Shown here: in pieces, positions 45,389-57,084 of the stretch | Layout of the letters: the number at the start of each line of letters is the position of its first letter | Numbering within the stretch: position 1 is the first letter of the stretch | From: Owenia fusiformis | Lineage: Eukaryota > Annelida > Polychaeta > Sabellida > Oweniidae | Direction: 5' to 3' | DNA: 64,000 bases | NCBI GenBank assembly: GCA_903813345.2 | Contig: CAIIXF020000006.1 | Location: forward strand, 16,684,348-16,748,347 | Notes under the pieces: generated by a model | Databases searched by the model: none | Told to the model about the DNA's origin: nothing | Seen by the model: only the letters and a program-made list of their open reading frames with translations | Translations under genes and position numbers: made by a program

Positions 45389-46641
45389 TACAGGGTGTCC
45401 CGAAAGTATGCCCCCCCCCCTAGGCAGACATATACCAGTGTCGTCATAGTGTGTGTTATATATCATTTGAAAGCTTATTCAAAGTTACATTGATTCGCCA
45501 AGTATCATGGATCAACTCTCAAATGTGAAAAAATTACAGGCATTTGAAAATTTAGTGTTTGGTCAAAATTAAGTTCAATTTTACACCAAATCACAAGTCA
45601 ATGTGTCCTCCTGGGCCATCTTAACAGCAGCAATTCTTTTCGGGTCGGAGGGATATTGAGTTGGAAAAAGAGAACGGTGAGGGTAGAAACTCTAAGGAAA
45701 CTCTTCTAAAGTCCCTTAAAGGAATATTCCTTGCCAGACCCTTTCTCTCTTGATATGGTAGCTATAATCATATATATAGTTTCCATATTTAGCAAAACAT
45801 GGGAAAATGTTTAGATATGGTCAATATTGATCATTTAAAAATCTAGTGCTTATTTCCAGTGAGCTGCCATCTTTTAAGATTTCTTGCAGGAAGTGATGTC
45901 ATCAACTCTCAACTTCTATAACCTTGCCCATAACAGTATAGGAAAGTAGAACAAAATCACTTCTAGACAAGTGATCATTACTTTCTGTGCAAAAATATTT
46001 TCAGGGCTTGTCAACTTAGAATAAAAGAAGAGATTTTCAGAAGGGTTAAATAAGATACAAAGTTGAAAAAGAATATTTAGCTGGTTTTGTAATTCTTAAT
46101 AGCTCCTCACCTTATGCTATATGCAAAGTTGAGAGTCGATGACATCACTTCCTGTGTGAAATTTTAAAAGATGGCAGCTTACTGGAATTGAGCATCACAT
46201 TTCTAAGTGATCAAATTTGACCATATCAAAACATTTTTGCGTGTTTTGCTTAACATGGCAAGCATATATATGGTTATAGCTACCATATGAGGAGAGAGAT
46301 GGTTTGGCAAGGAATATTCCTTTAACAGGTTTTAAGAGGGTTATAAAATCCCACACCCCTATTTGAAGGGCTTTTAAGGTCATATCTGAAAATAATTGCT
46401 GCTGTTAACATGGCCAAGGGGGGACACATTGACTAGTAATGTGGTGTAAAATTGAACTTTATTTTGACAAAACACTAACTTTTAAAATGACTGTAACTTT
46501 TTCCCATTCGGGAGTTAAACCATGATACTTGGCAAATCAATGTAACTTTGGATACGCTTTAAAATGATATATGACACATACTATGAGGACACTGGAATAT
46601 GTCTGCCTATGGGGGAGCCCATACTTTCGGGACACCCTATA
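45389..46641 (+). mobile_element. Giant palindromic Tc1/mariner-type MITE (CAGGGTGTCCCGAAAGTATG)
   Basis: Element 45391-46639 is bounded by CAGGGTGTCCCGAAAGTATG and its inverse (one mismatch at the last base) between TA dinucleotides. CAGGGTG(T/G)(C/G)CC termini at TA sites are typical of mariner. The inverted repeat continues through almost the whole element, for example AAAGTTACATTGAT, AGTATCATGG, GGAATATTCCTT, AGCTACCAT and GATGACATCACTTCCTG. Each arm is therefore about 600 bp around a centre near 46010. Non-coding. Confidence 0.82.
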
Positions 46642-46982
46642 CATACTTACATTGGATGGGATGCTTACATCGAGCTTGGGGAAGACGGTTTGCACTCAGC
46701 TAATGAGATAAGTGTTTCGATGATCTCTACACAATGCACAGAATGTCTTTTAAGTGTCGTAATTGGACGATGAGGTAGTGGTAGCATCTTATATCGCCTG
46801 TGGTTCATTGGATGAGATGCTCACATCGACCTTGTAGGGAAGATGGTTAGCACTCACCTAACGTGTAAGGTGTGTTTTATACTATTGATAATCTATTTTC
46901 ATTTAAACATCAATGTCAGCATCATTTTCATTGTACATTGTATACATGTATCTCCTCCTTTTATAAAAAGGCAATAAGGATA

Positions 46983-47960
46983 TACAGGGTGGGCCAATAA
47001 AAATTGGAACATTTTTCTATTTATTCAATTGTCTTTATTTTTGCATTTCAATCCACTAAAATTCAGATAATGGTAAAATGATTATTTGTGAAAATGTTAA
47101 AGATAAAAGGTATGTATGATTATTTTTGGCTTGTCATGGTCATGATCTGCATGTCATGAAAAATGTTCTCTGGTATCTTTCATACCATACAATATGTACC
47201 CTTCAAATGGTTTCTCGGCTCTTCAAAACTGGCACAATATGCCTCAAAACCTGTCATTTAAGGCATGAATGACTGTCAAATAGAGCTCAGACTGATTGTT
47301 CAGGTGAGGGGAGGACAAGTTCAGGAAACCGTTTCGTTGAGTAAAAAAATGGAACATTTTTCATTGATTGTAACTTTTTTGTTAGTCATGTATTGTCTTC
47401 AATACTAGGAAAATATAGGAAATTGAAAAACAATTGATTGTCAACGGCTTCTGTAAATATGAATAAACAAGCTCAACATTTAATTACTGAACATGTCCTC
47501 CACCCACCTGATCAATCAGTATGACCTGTATTTGAAAGTCATGCTTGACTTAAATGATAGGTTTGAGACATATTGTGCCAGTTTTGAAAAAAGCTGAGGT
47601 CAATTAAGCTATATTATCCAAGGGAGACATGTCTTTCTTCTCCTAGAGATAACTAAAAAATGTTTTCGTTGATGGAAATTGTGTTGAGACCATTTGAAGG
47701 GCATATGATTGGATGGTATGAGATAATTGTATTTCCAGTAATGATGTCTCAAGCAGAGAAAATTGGGAAAATTTTCATGACTTACGCAGTATACAGATCA
47801 TGACCATGACAAGCCAAAAATAATCATACATGCATATTTTTATCATTAACATTTTCACACATAATCATTTTATCATTATCTGAATTTTTGTGGACTGAAC
47901 TGCATATAAAGAAAATTGAATAAATAGAAAAATTTCCAATTTTTATAGGCCCACCCTGTA
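46983..47960 (+). mobile_element. Second giant palindromic mariner-type MITE (CAGGGTGGGCC)
   Basis: Element 46985-47958 (974 bp) starts CAGGGTGGGCCAATAAAAAT and ends with the near-exact inverse between TA dinucleotides. The arms pair through GAACATTTTTCTATTTATTC-like, CATTTTATCATTATCTGAAT and GGTCATGATCTG/CAGATCATGACC blocks. Its terminus differs from that of the neighbour at 45391-46639, so this is a separate subfamily. No coding capacity. Confidence 0.82.
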
Positions 47961-48590
47961 CATACACATACATACAAGAGGTGTTTAGACACCTCTTAGA
48001 CAAGAGGTGTTTAGACAGGTAGAGATAAAATCAATATGCTATCCTATATAGTGTATTTTTATTAGTTTCTTTACAATGTACGATGGCACAGTTTTAGATC
48101 ATTTGAGTTGACATGGCTGCCTAGTTTGATAAAATCTAAAAATACCGTTCTTGTACGTATGCTATTGTACTATCATTAAGTGATTCATCCAACAATACTG
48201 CTAGTATTTTGTCTGCGAGTCATTTATGTACTTTTGCTTCCGGGGGCGGGGGGTATTTATGGATAGAATACTCTGTCTATTTTTGTGTGACATCAACCGG
48301 CCTACTGCATAAATCAATCTTGATAAGTGACCTATATTTTCAGTTTCACTAATTTTCACTCATTCCGTTCTCTTGGAATTATTACCATTTGTTTGTAGTC
48401 TTCAATTTGTCTGGACACTTTGATTGTTATTTAAATCTTTGAACCAGTGTGTAGTTGATTTGAACCAAATGAAAACAAAATGCAAAACATGAATTATATT
48501 ATAAAATATATATATTCGCTTCGATTTACATGTTTGAACAAAAAAGCTATTTTCATGTGTAATATCTTATTTCTGCAATTGATTTTAGTT
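47961..48590. other. Intergenic, no gene seen
   Basis: Only a short AGACAAGAGGTGTTTAGAC duplication (47985-48018) was noted between the second palindromic MITE and the tandem-repeat block. Confidence 0.5.
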
Positions 48591-49930
48591 AATTATTTTT
48601 TCACCATTTCTACATTATTTTCGCAGTTTCTCATTTCATGTCCATATGTAGCATTGTTTGAGTTATTTGTTACATTCTTATATTTTTCTCAAACAAAGAC
48701 ACATGTGCATTTTACAATAAATGAAACTGATTCTTTGTTCATTTTTTCACCATTTTAACATTATTTTCTCAGTTTCTCATTTTATGTTCATACATGTATG
48801 TATCATTGTTTGAGTTATTTTTTTACTTTTTTATATTTTTACTCATACAATGATACATTCACATTTTACAATGAATGAAACTGATTCTTTGTTCATTTTA
48901 CTTTCTTCATTTTCAGACTTCTTTATCAGTTTCTCATTTCATGTCCATATGTAGCATTATTTGAGTTATTTTTTTTACATTTTTAATATTTTTCTCAAAC
49001 AATGATACATGAACATTTTACAATAAATGAAACTTGATTCATTGTTCATTTTTTCAACATTTTAACATTACTTTCTTAGTTTCTCATTTTATGTTCATAC
49101 ATGTATGTATCATTGTTTGAGTCATTTTTTTACTTTTTTATATTTTTACTCATACAATGATACATGAACATTTTACAATAAATGAAACTTGATTCATTGT
49201 TCATTTTTTCACCATTTTAACATTATTTTCTCAGTTTCTCATTTTATGTTCATACATGTATGTATCATTGTTTGAGTTATTTTTTTACTTTTTTATATTT
49301 TTACTCATACAATGATACATGAACATTTTACAATAAATGAAACTTGATTCATTGTTCATTTTTTCACCATTTTAACATTACTTTCTCAGTTTCTCATTTT
49401 ATGTTCATATGTAGCACTGTTTGAGTTTTTTTTAATATTTTTTTTATATTTCTACTCAAACAATGACACATGAACATTTTACAATAAATGAAACTGATTC
49501 ATTGTTCATTTTTTCACCATTTTAACATTATTTTCTCAGTTTCTCACTTTATGTTCATATGTAGCACTGTTTGAGTTTTTTTTTACATTTTTCATATTTT
49601 TACTCATACAATGATACATGCACATTTTACAATAAATGAAACTGATTCACTGTTCATCTTTTCACCATTTTATAACATTGCTTTCTCAGTTTCTCATATT
49701 ATGTTCATATATAGCATTGTTTGAGTTTTTTACATTTTTTATACTTTTACTCATACAATGATACATGCACATTTTACAATAAATGAAACTCATTCATTGT
49801 TAATTTTTTCACCATTTTAACATTTCTTTCTCTGTTTCTCATTTTATGTTCAAATGTAGCACTGTTTCAGTTTTTTTACAGTTTTTTTATATTTGTATTC
49901 ATACAATGATATTTATTAATATTTTTACTC
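48590..49930 (+). repeat. ~150-bp tandem satellite, about nine units
   Basis: Units keyed by CAGTTTCTCATTTTATGTTC start near 48625, 48770, 48927, 49078, 49232, 49387, 49537, 49687 and 49832, giving a period of 145-157 bp. Each contains GTAGCA(T/C)TGTTTGAG, a T-rich stretch, CATACAATGATACATG and ACATTTTACAATAAATGAAA. Strongly A+T-rich. No coding content. Confidence 0.85.
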
Positions 49931-50204
49931 ACACAATCCTACAGAGATTTGAACATGTGTTGATATTTTTACCAACATAATGTTTAACATGTCATAATGT
50001 TTAAATGTACAGTTGATATTTAACAATGAATGTAACAGATCACTAACATTGCTTATCATATTTAATCATAAATTGCTCATGATTTCTGTCATTACTGATA
50101 TAATATAGTTTATTCACAAAACATGCAATCCAGGTCATCAGATTTCATGAAATGTAGATACACTGTATTGTAGAATTTTCAAATAAATCACCATCATTTA
50201 AAAT

Positions 50205-51160
50205 GAATTGGATACTTCCCTGTTAAGTGCATGCAAATACCTTCACTTTCGAAAATATAGTGAAGGTATTTGACACAAGTTTCACAAAACAGGCAATCCA
50301 AGACATCAAATTTCATGAAATATAGATATTATAGAATTTTCATATGAATAAACAATTTCTTAAAAAAATGAATTGGATACTTCCCTGTTAAGTGCATGCA
50401 AATACCTTCACTTTCGAAAATATAGTGAAGGTATTTGATACAAGTTTCACAAAACAGGCAATCCAAGACATCAAATTTCATGAAATATAGATATTATATA
50501 ATTTTCATATGAATAAACAATTTCTTAAAAAAATGAATTGGATACTTCCCTGTTAAGTGCATGCAAATACCTTCACTTTCGAAAATATAATGAAGGTATT
50601 TGACACAAGTTTCACAAAACAGGCAATCCAAGTCATTAAATTTCATGAAATATAGATATTATAGAATTTTCATATGAATAAACAATTTCTTAAAAAAATG
50701 AATTGGATACTTCCCTGTTAAGTGCATGCAAATACCTTCACTTTCGAAAATATAGTGAAGGTATTTGACACAAGTTTCACAAAACAGGCAATCCAAGACA
50801 TCAAATTTCATAAAATGTAGATACTACAGATTTTTCACATGAATAAACATTACAATTTAAAAAAATGAATTGGATACTTCCCTGTTAAGTGCATGCAAAT
50901 ACCTTCACTTTCGAAAATATAGTGAAGGTATTTGACACAAGTTTCACAAAACAGGCAATCCAAGTCATTAAATTTCATAAAATATAGAATGATATTATAA
51001 ACTTTTCACATGAATAAACAATTTCTTAAAAAAATGAATTGGATACTTCCCTGTTAAGTGCATGCAAATACCTTCACTTTCGAAAATATAGTGAAGGTAT
51101 TTGACACAAGTTTCACAAAACAGGCAATCCAAGACATTAAATTTTATGAATTTAGATACT
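50205..51160 (+). repeat. 165-bp tandem satellite, six units, each with a hairpin
   Basis: Units start at GAATTGGATACTTCCCTG near 50205, 50370, 50535, 50700, 50867 and 51036 (period 165-169 bp). Each carries an inverted repeat, AATACCTTCACT paired with AGTGAAGGTATT across TTCGAAAATAT, and a conserved ACAAAACAGGCAATCCAA. Units are very similar, which suggests recent expansion or homogenisation. Confidence 0.88.
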
Positions 51161-51269
51161 CAATCCAAGATGAGAATCTTGAATTAAGAGACCTGGCTAA
51201 TTAATGATTTTTATCGAGGTTGTAAATATGATAAGCAAATATTAGTGCAATCACTAGAGAGATGAAAGA

Positions 51270-51890
51270 ACATGACACAATTGCTGTAAACATGACTGCA
51301 CAAATATGACTTTATCATTAATATGACGGTGTACTGCTACTGCACAATAAACCTGATTGCACATTGTATGATATTGCCATAAATATGAATGTACATTGTA
51401 CAATATTACAATAAAAATAACTATATTGCAAAATAGTATATGACCATACATTAAAATAATGCTGAAGATATGACTGTACATTGCACAATATTACTGTAAA
51501 TATGACTACATTGCACAATGTTGGAGCTGTAAAAATGACTGCAAAATATTACTGTAGATGAATGTATTGCACAATAGTGCTGTAAATATGACCAGACATT
51601 GCACAATAGTGCTGTAAATATGACTGTATGGCACAATAGTGCTGTAAATATGACTGTATTGCATAATAGTGCTGTAAACATGACCATATTGCACAAAAGT
51701 GCTGTAAACATGACTGTATGGCACAATAGTGCTGTAAACATGACAATATTGCACAAAAGTGCTGTAAACATAACTGTATGGTACAATAGTACTGTAAACA
51801 TGACCATATTGCACAAAAGTGCTGTAAACATGACTGTATGGCACAATAGTGCTGTAAACATGACAGTTAACATGACTGCACATTATTGCT
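51270..51890 (+). repeat. 30-bp minisatellite (GCACAATAGTGCTGTAAACATGAC)
   Basis: Many units of about 30 bp centre on TTGCACAA(T/A)AGTGCTGTAA and ACATGAC(C/T)(G/A)TAT. A short internal near-palindrome, GCACAATAGTGC, lies in each. The period, a multiple of three, opens long spurious frames on both strands. The 5' units (51280-51560) are diverged and the 3' units more regular. Confidence 0.85.
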
Positions 51891-52107
51891 ATAAATATGT
51901 GTATTGAAAATGGTGTTGCATTACCATTGAACCATCAACTGCTTGTTGAAGAGTATCCCAACTAGATTTAGACTGACTGCATGTTGGAATGGTGTACAGA
52001 GACTGTCACCATCTAAATGACGAGAGTATTACAACTTCTAGCATTTAGATGTAAGAGCTCCTATCCATAGTGCTGTTCATCATCGTGATTGTCATTAATG
52101 AGTCTAT

Positions 52108-55100
52108 TTAGTGCCTGGATCTTTTTGATGGAGATGCCCCATCAGCTACTTCATGCACAGTCAACATGTACTTACGCTTGCAGCCTGGTTGTGATGCAGT
52201 TGTGACATCTTTAGGCTGAGAAATGGACATCCATTGGTGACAAAACTCATAGAAGGATTTTGAGCTATGTTGGCTCCATGAATTACTGCGCAACTTCTTC
52301 ACGCTTGGTTCAATGATATATTCCTCACAATCATCATCGAGAGCACGTTTGTGTCCCTTGCTGGCTATTGTAATTGGAACCTGGAAGAGAAAATGCTATT
52401 TTATTCTATATGCATGTATATGTACACACATCTCTGGGAATTTCCTCCCAGCGTGAAAACGTGAAACAAGAATAGCAAAACTCAGCATTAACCACTTGAA
52501 TCCCAGGTTCTAAAATCGGTTGACACCAGAGAATTTTTCATTTTTGCCAGCTTTTGACATTTTACGACATACATATAACAGGTGATATGCATTTTAGTAA
52601 AATTAGATGGCAGAGATCATTTCTACAATTTTTAAAACAATTTTTGTGTGTATTGGAGGATAATTGTTCAAATAAGAGCAATTTTAGTGAAAACTTTGTG
52701 ACATATTATCTCGTCACTCTGGGTTTCAAGGTCATTTCTGAGGTGACAAGAAATCTCATCACTCAGGGTTATATCATTTTGACGGTTGATCGAATGGAGA
52801 GGTCTACAATTGTTTTGTTAGTCCGAAGAAACTAATTATACACATATAGATGACAATCATCAATCGGCATGGCTTCATTTCACAACCTTTTCTCCGAACC
52901 ACGTTAGCAATATTTTTTTTTTAAATCTGAAGACAGTGCAAGTAGCTAAACTCTCTGTATTTGGCACAACATGGCGTACTCATTAGTAAATTAATGTTAA
53001 TTTTACGTTTTATTTGTATTTTTGATATACTTGTCGTCTAATAAAGTCAAAATATCATTTTCATCAATGTTTACAAAATGTCCGTCTTCCATGTTTTTTC
53101 TGTAAACATTATGACGTCATGAAACTTTTTTCTAAAGTAGCGGTCAACAGTACCTAGTACCAGTCAACAGTACATATTGTTGACCGCTAATCAACCAATC
53201 AGAATCGAGTATTTCAGTTGAGGTACTAACAATAAAAAATGTTTCATAGTAACAAAAATGTAGATAAACTTTTCACACCCATTCATTCTACTTTAAGACA
53301 CATTTCATTAAATTGTAATACTTACGCATGTCTGTTTTTGACAGACTTTATGAATTAAGCTTAGTCTTGGATCTTTTGGCACAATTGTAGGACTTGCTTT
53401 TTTCAAGGTCCTGGGAGTTTCCAGCAGTGTCTCAGGGTTTGGTTGTTTAACTGCACTTGAAGGATTTGGCATTTCACTGTTTTCTTCCTTGATGTTTTTA
53501 TTTACCACCGTAATCAAAGCTGAATTCTGGAGACAATATCAAATCTTTTTCATATGGGCAAATTTAGAGACTACAACTGCCATCATGGTCAACAATTCAT
53601 AAGTTTTTTTTTTGTTTAATCATTAATTGGGATGTTGGGGACTTGTTTCTATATTCAATCATATTCAAAAAAGTTAGAGAGAGTCTCTTGTAATTGGATC
53701 TACTGATTGGGATATCATCATCAAGGTCAAGCAAACAAGTATATGTCTTTATTTAGAAGAACATGAACTAATGCATGTTAGGCAATCATAAAATATCTTC
53801 TATTAGGTAGTATGTTGCATACGGATACTTACATTTGATTTATTGGAGTCATCAACAGGGTTGTCTCTAGCCAGTTGCTTTGGACCAGTGAAATCTTTGA
53901 TATCATCAGTATTCCCAATCAGACTGGAGCTAGGCACAATTTCAGACAATTGACTTGTAGTTGTTCCCATAGTGTTAAACTCTTTGAAGTCAATGTTTCC
54001 AATTGGATTGATAGGCAGATTTCCATAGAATGGACTTGGAATTGTGGCACTTAATTCTTTGGAAGCCTCTGGGTGTTCAAATAGAGTTGTCGGCCTAGAC
54101 TGTATATTTTCCAGTAAAATGTTTTGGGTTTTCAAGTTCTCAAAGTCACCTCTGTCCATGGCTGCCATATTTCCAAGGGCTTTATGGGAAGCTATCTTGA
54201 AAGAGTCAATATCATTATCACTTATATCATGGTATTCATTTCTAGTATAGTATGGCTCATCAATCATCATTGATTCATAACTTTCAAGAGATTCAGCAGA
54301 CATTGAGCAGACAGGTGGCTCATATTTTTCAATGCGGAAGCTGCTTTGTTCAAATTTCACCACTGGGAATTTATGTGTCTCAGATGGCTTTGGCTGTTGG
54401 CTTGTTGATGGTGTAGGATTAGGTTGTACTCCTGTTTCCCAGTCCATGTTAACGTTGTAGCCAACTGTTGCAGTACTGTCACAACTGTCTTCATTTCTCA
54501 GCTCAAATTTGCCAGGTCTTGTGATAATCTCTGGACTCTGAGATCTCATTACAACATTGTTATCCTCATCATCATCAGCAACATATCCACCATCCTGAAA
54601 ACAAATTCATGAGGCATTTACATGTTTAACATGTTAATACATTTGTAGCAGCTTGCTACTTCTCATTTAAGAAATCGCATATGATGCAGGCCCGTAGCCA
54701 GGGGGGGGTTCGCAGGGTTCGGGCGAACCCCCCCCCCTGGCCAAAAATTCTTTCAAAATCATGCAGTTTTTCACCATTTTGAGCACTTCTCAAGTGATTT
54801 TAGCCATATTTGGTAGAGGTCGCAACGGTACTGAAAACCAGTACCGGTAACCGTCATGCTAATAACCGTACCGTTACCGATATACCGGTAAAAATATGTA
54901 AGATAAAATGCCAATGCGCTGCCACCCCCACTTTGTTCCTAACTCTCTCCGTAGCTTCTCTAGTCTATATGCATACATGGTACAAGACCGATTTGAACCC
55001 ATACTGATGAACTTCACGAAATAGTATGTAACTATCTTGATGTGGCGAGTTTGGCTGAAACATATCATGCTGTTCCTGCGTCATCCGTGTCAAGTGAACG

Positions 55101-56942
55101 TCAGTTCAGTGCAGCTGGCAACACCATCACTTCCAAACGGGCACGACTTCAACCTGAGGTTGCCAATGCCTTGTTGTTCGTAAATGACTATTACAAACAT
55201 AATTCAGTTTCTGGATCTGAAGTTGACACTACAACTACACCGGAACTGCCAGCGTAACTACAGTAGAACCTGTATATCTGGACACCTGGCTAATCCGAAC
55301 ACCTCCAAATCTGAACACTTTTTTCGGTCCAATTTTTTCCTCCCATTGACTCCCAGCCATGTTAAAAAAAACCTTGAAATGTTAACGCCTCCCAATTTGA
55401 ACAGTGAACATTCATATTTGAAAAATTCACCTGTCTAATCTGAACACTTTTCATAAAATTTCTGATGTTTTTTACAAAAGTGCTCAAATTTTGTCATGAT
55501 ATCAAAACTTGGGGAAATAATCTTGAATGGTCTCATTCAAAATGGGGCTTTCAAGCATGATTAGATTCATTTGAATCAAATTTTCAAATTTCCCGGAATG
55601 CCATAAAGCTACTTAGTATGTGGTCAACAGAACTATAAATATTTACCGAGAATGTGTTCACATTTCTTCAGAATCCGGATTATTGCGAATGCAAAATCCT
55701 CGAAATGTGAACACCTCCTAATCTGAACACTTTTATCCGGTCCCAATGGCGTTCGGATTAGACAGGTTTTACTGTACAACCAAATCTGAGCATGAAGCTA
55801 CTACACCCGAACTGCCAAACATGGAAATCACACCTGAACTGCCAAACATGGACATCTAAATGTCTATGTAATTGTATGCATCGTGAAAGTGGAAATTAAA
55901 CGAAATAATTTAAAAAACGACGTGTATTTATTTCCCCGGGGATTATCGTCGGTTAACCGGTTAATAATTTCAATACCGGTAAATGCTCAATTCCGTACCG
56001 AAACCGTATAACCGGAATTACCGTCAGCCTCTAATATTTGGGCCAAAATTGTCAAATGTGAACCCCCCCCCCCTGGAAATTTTTGAAAACTGAACCCCCC
56101 TTGGCAAATCCTGGCTACGGGGCCCCGGCCTGTGATGTATAATTGACTAAAAAAGCTCACATCTTACCAACAACTACTTTCTATATTCAATCTCAAAACT
56201 GGTCTCAGTGTGACAAAACCCTTTTAAAAACATATTCTACTATCTGCATCCTTACCTGCTCTATGTCAACTTTTCTCCGAATTGTCTGGATCATTTCTAC
56301 AATATTATTGGTCATTTCAAAATCATCATCGTCGTCATCACAGTCTTGTCTAGCATCGAAGAATTCATCTTCTGAATCATCATCTGAAGATTCATCATCT
56401 GAATCAGAGTCATCATCTGAACTTTCAACCTCAGACCCAAATATTTCTTTTACAAGCTTTTTATATATAAGTCCACTGTCATCTTTAACAGCCTCTTGTT
56501 GGTCATCATCCGATTCTGACTCAGAGTCACTTATGACAATGAGGGGAATTGGTGACTTGGGGATTGCATTCTCTTCATCTGTATCAGACTCTGAGTCACT
56601 TAGTGTTATCACTACAGGCACAACAGGTGGAATTGGTGGCTCAACAGGTGGAGTCGGTGTCACAGGTGGAGTAGGTATCACAACAGGTAGGGTCATGGGA
56701 ACAATAGGTGGGTTAGTTGACACAACAGTATGTTCAGGTGTGTCTACTGAACACATGCTGAACTGGTTCATCATCTCATCAAGACCACTGACTTCTTGAC
56801 TGGAAGATTCTCCAACTTTTTCACGTTGAGCTTGAGGTTCCCCAAGACGAAACCCATTAAGAGAATCAGTGAGAGCGTCTAACATGTTGTTCAAACCTCT
56901 GCTCACACGCTTACTCATACTTTCGCCAAAGTCACTTGACAT
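52108..56942 (-). CDS. Acidic, probably nuclear protein with two SUMO-interacting-like motifs
   Basis: Four phase-0 exons on the minus strand: 56942-56256, 54594-53833, 53526-53326, 52380-52108 (640 residues plus TAA). All junctions have GT/AG. The start sits just after TTTTAG (GCC ATG), so a non-coding upstream exon is likely. I recognise no globular domain. Visible parts are a Pro/Val-rich linker (~79-110) and two hydrophobic-acidic motifs, VVITLSDSES (~110-119) and PLIVISDSES (~133-142), which fit the SUMO-interacting consensus. Then comes a Ser/Asp/Glu tract (~170-207), a Ser/Thr/Pro-rich middle, and basic clusters near the C-terminus (KKLR, KRKY, SPSKRSRH) that could be nuclear-localisation signals. 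Disordered chromatin- or SUMO-pathway protein is inference. Intron 1 hosts nested transposons. Confidence 0.75.
55030..55257 (+). pseudogene. hAT transposase C-terminal dimerisation domain fragment
   Basis: The frame LDVASLAETYHAVPASSVSS, then ERQFSAAGN and LQPEVANALLFV, ends at TAA. It is the classic hAT C-terminal (Dimer_Tnp_hAT) signature 'P.SSVSSERxFS.AG......R.RL.P......LF'. The DDE catalytic part and BED finger are missing, so the copy cannot encode a working transposase. Confidence 0.85.
55259..55776 (+). mobile_element. pogo/Tigger-like MITE nested in the hAT element
   Basis: Element 55261-55774 (514 bp) starts CAGTAGAACCTGT and ends ACAGGTTTTACTG between TA dinucleotides. CAGTA(G/A)AACCTG with following TAATCCGAACAC-type repeats is typical of pogo/Tigger-type Tc1/mariner MITEs. 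It lies two bases past the stop codon of the hAT fragment. The interior repeats CCxAATCTGAACAC motifs. Confidence 0.78.
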
Positions 56943-57084
56943 GGCCTAAAAGCACAAAATAATGTAAATGAATTCAATGAGGCATTTACAATCACGTTTT
57001 GCATTCAAATTGAATGTGGAAAGATTGTGCAGATCTGGCCTAGACTCGTACTCTAGGCCTCATCATTCATGTTATGCTGGGATG

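Larger units (their letters stand above)
54806..56042 (+). mobile_element. hAT transposon remnant with 8-bp TSD
   Basis: Element 54814-56034 begins TAGAGGTCGC and ends CAGCCTCTA. It is flanked by a perfect 8-bp duplication, ATATTTGG (54806-54813 and 56035-56042), the length expected for hAT. The subterminal DNA is rich in ACCGGTA/TACCGGT motifs. Only the C-terminal dimerisation part of the transposase remains (55030-55257). The element is itself interrupted by a pogo-like MITE. Confidence 0.85.
54682..56137 (+). mobile_element. CGTAGCC-type MITE, split by an inserted hAT element
   Basis: The outer ends, CAGGCCCGTAGCCAGG (from 54687) and CCTGGCTACG..GGCCTG (to 56132), are flanked by TGATG on both sides. 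The two halves, 54687-54813 and 56035-56132, together match the uninterrupted 218-bp copy at 63236-63453, including TCATGCAGTTTTTCACCATT and CCAAAATTGTCAAA. That copy serves as an empty-site control for the insertion. G/C homopolymer runs lie just inside both ends. Located in intron 1 of the minus-strand acidic-protein gene. Confidence 0.75.

Noticed and set aside
51270-51890. CRISPR-like regular array
   Set aside because: The units are contiguous with a 30-bp period and no unique spacers. The sequence is eukaryotic minisatellite.
51451-51907. ORFs of 102-140 codons over the 30-bp minisatellite
   Set aside because: Pure period-of-three artefact on both strands.
56143-56799. 218-codon Ser-rich plus-strand ORF
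   Set aside because: Antisense shadow of the acidic Ser/Asp-rich exon 1 on the minus strand.
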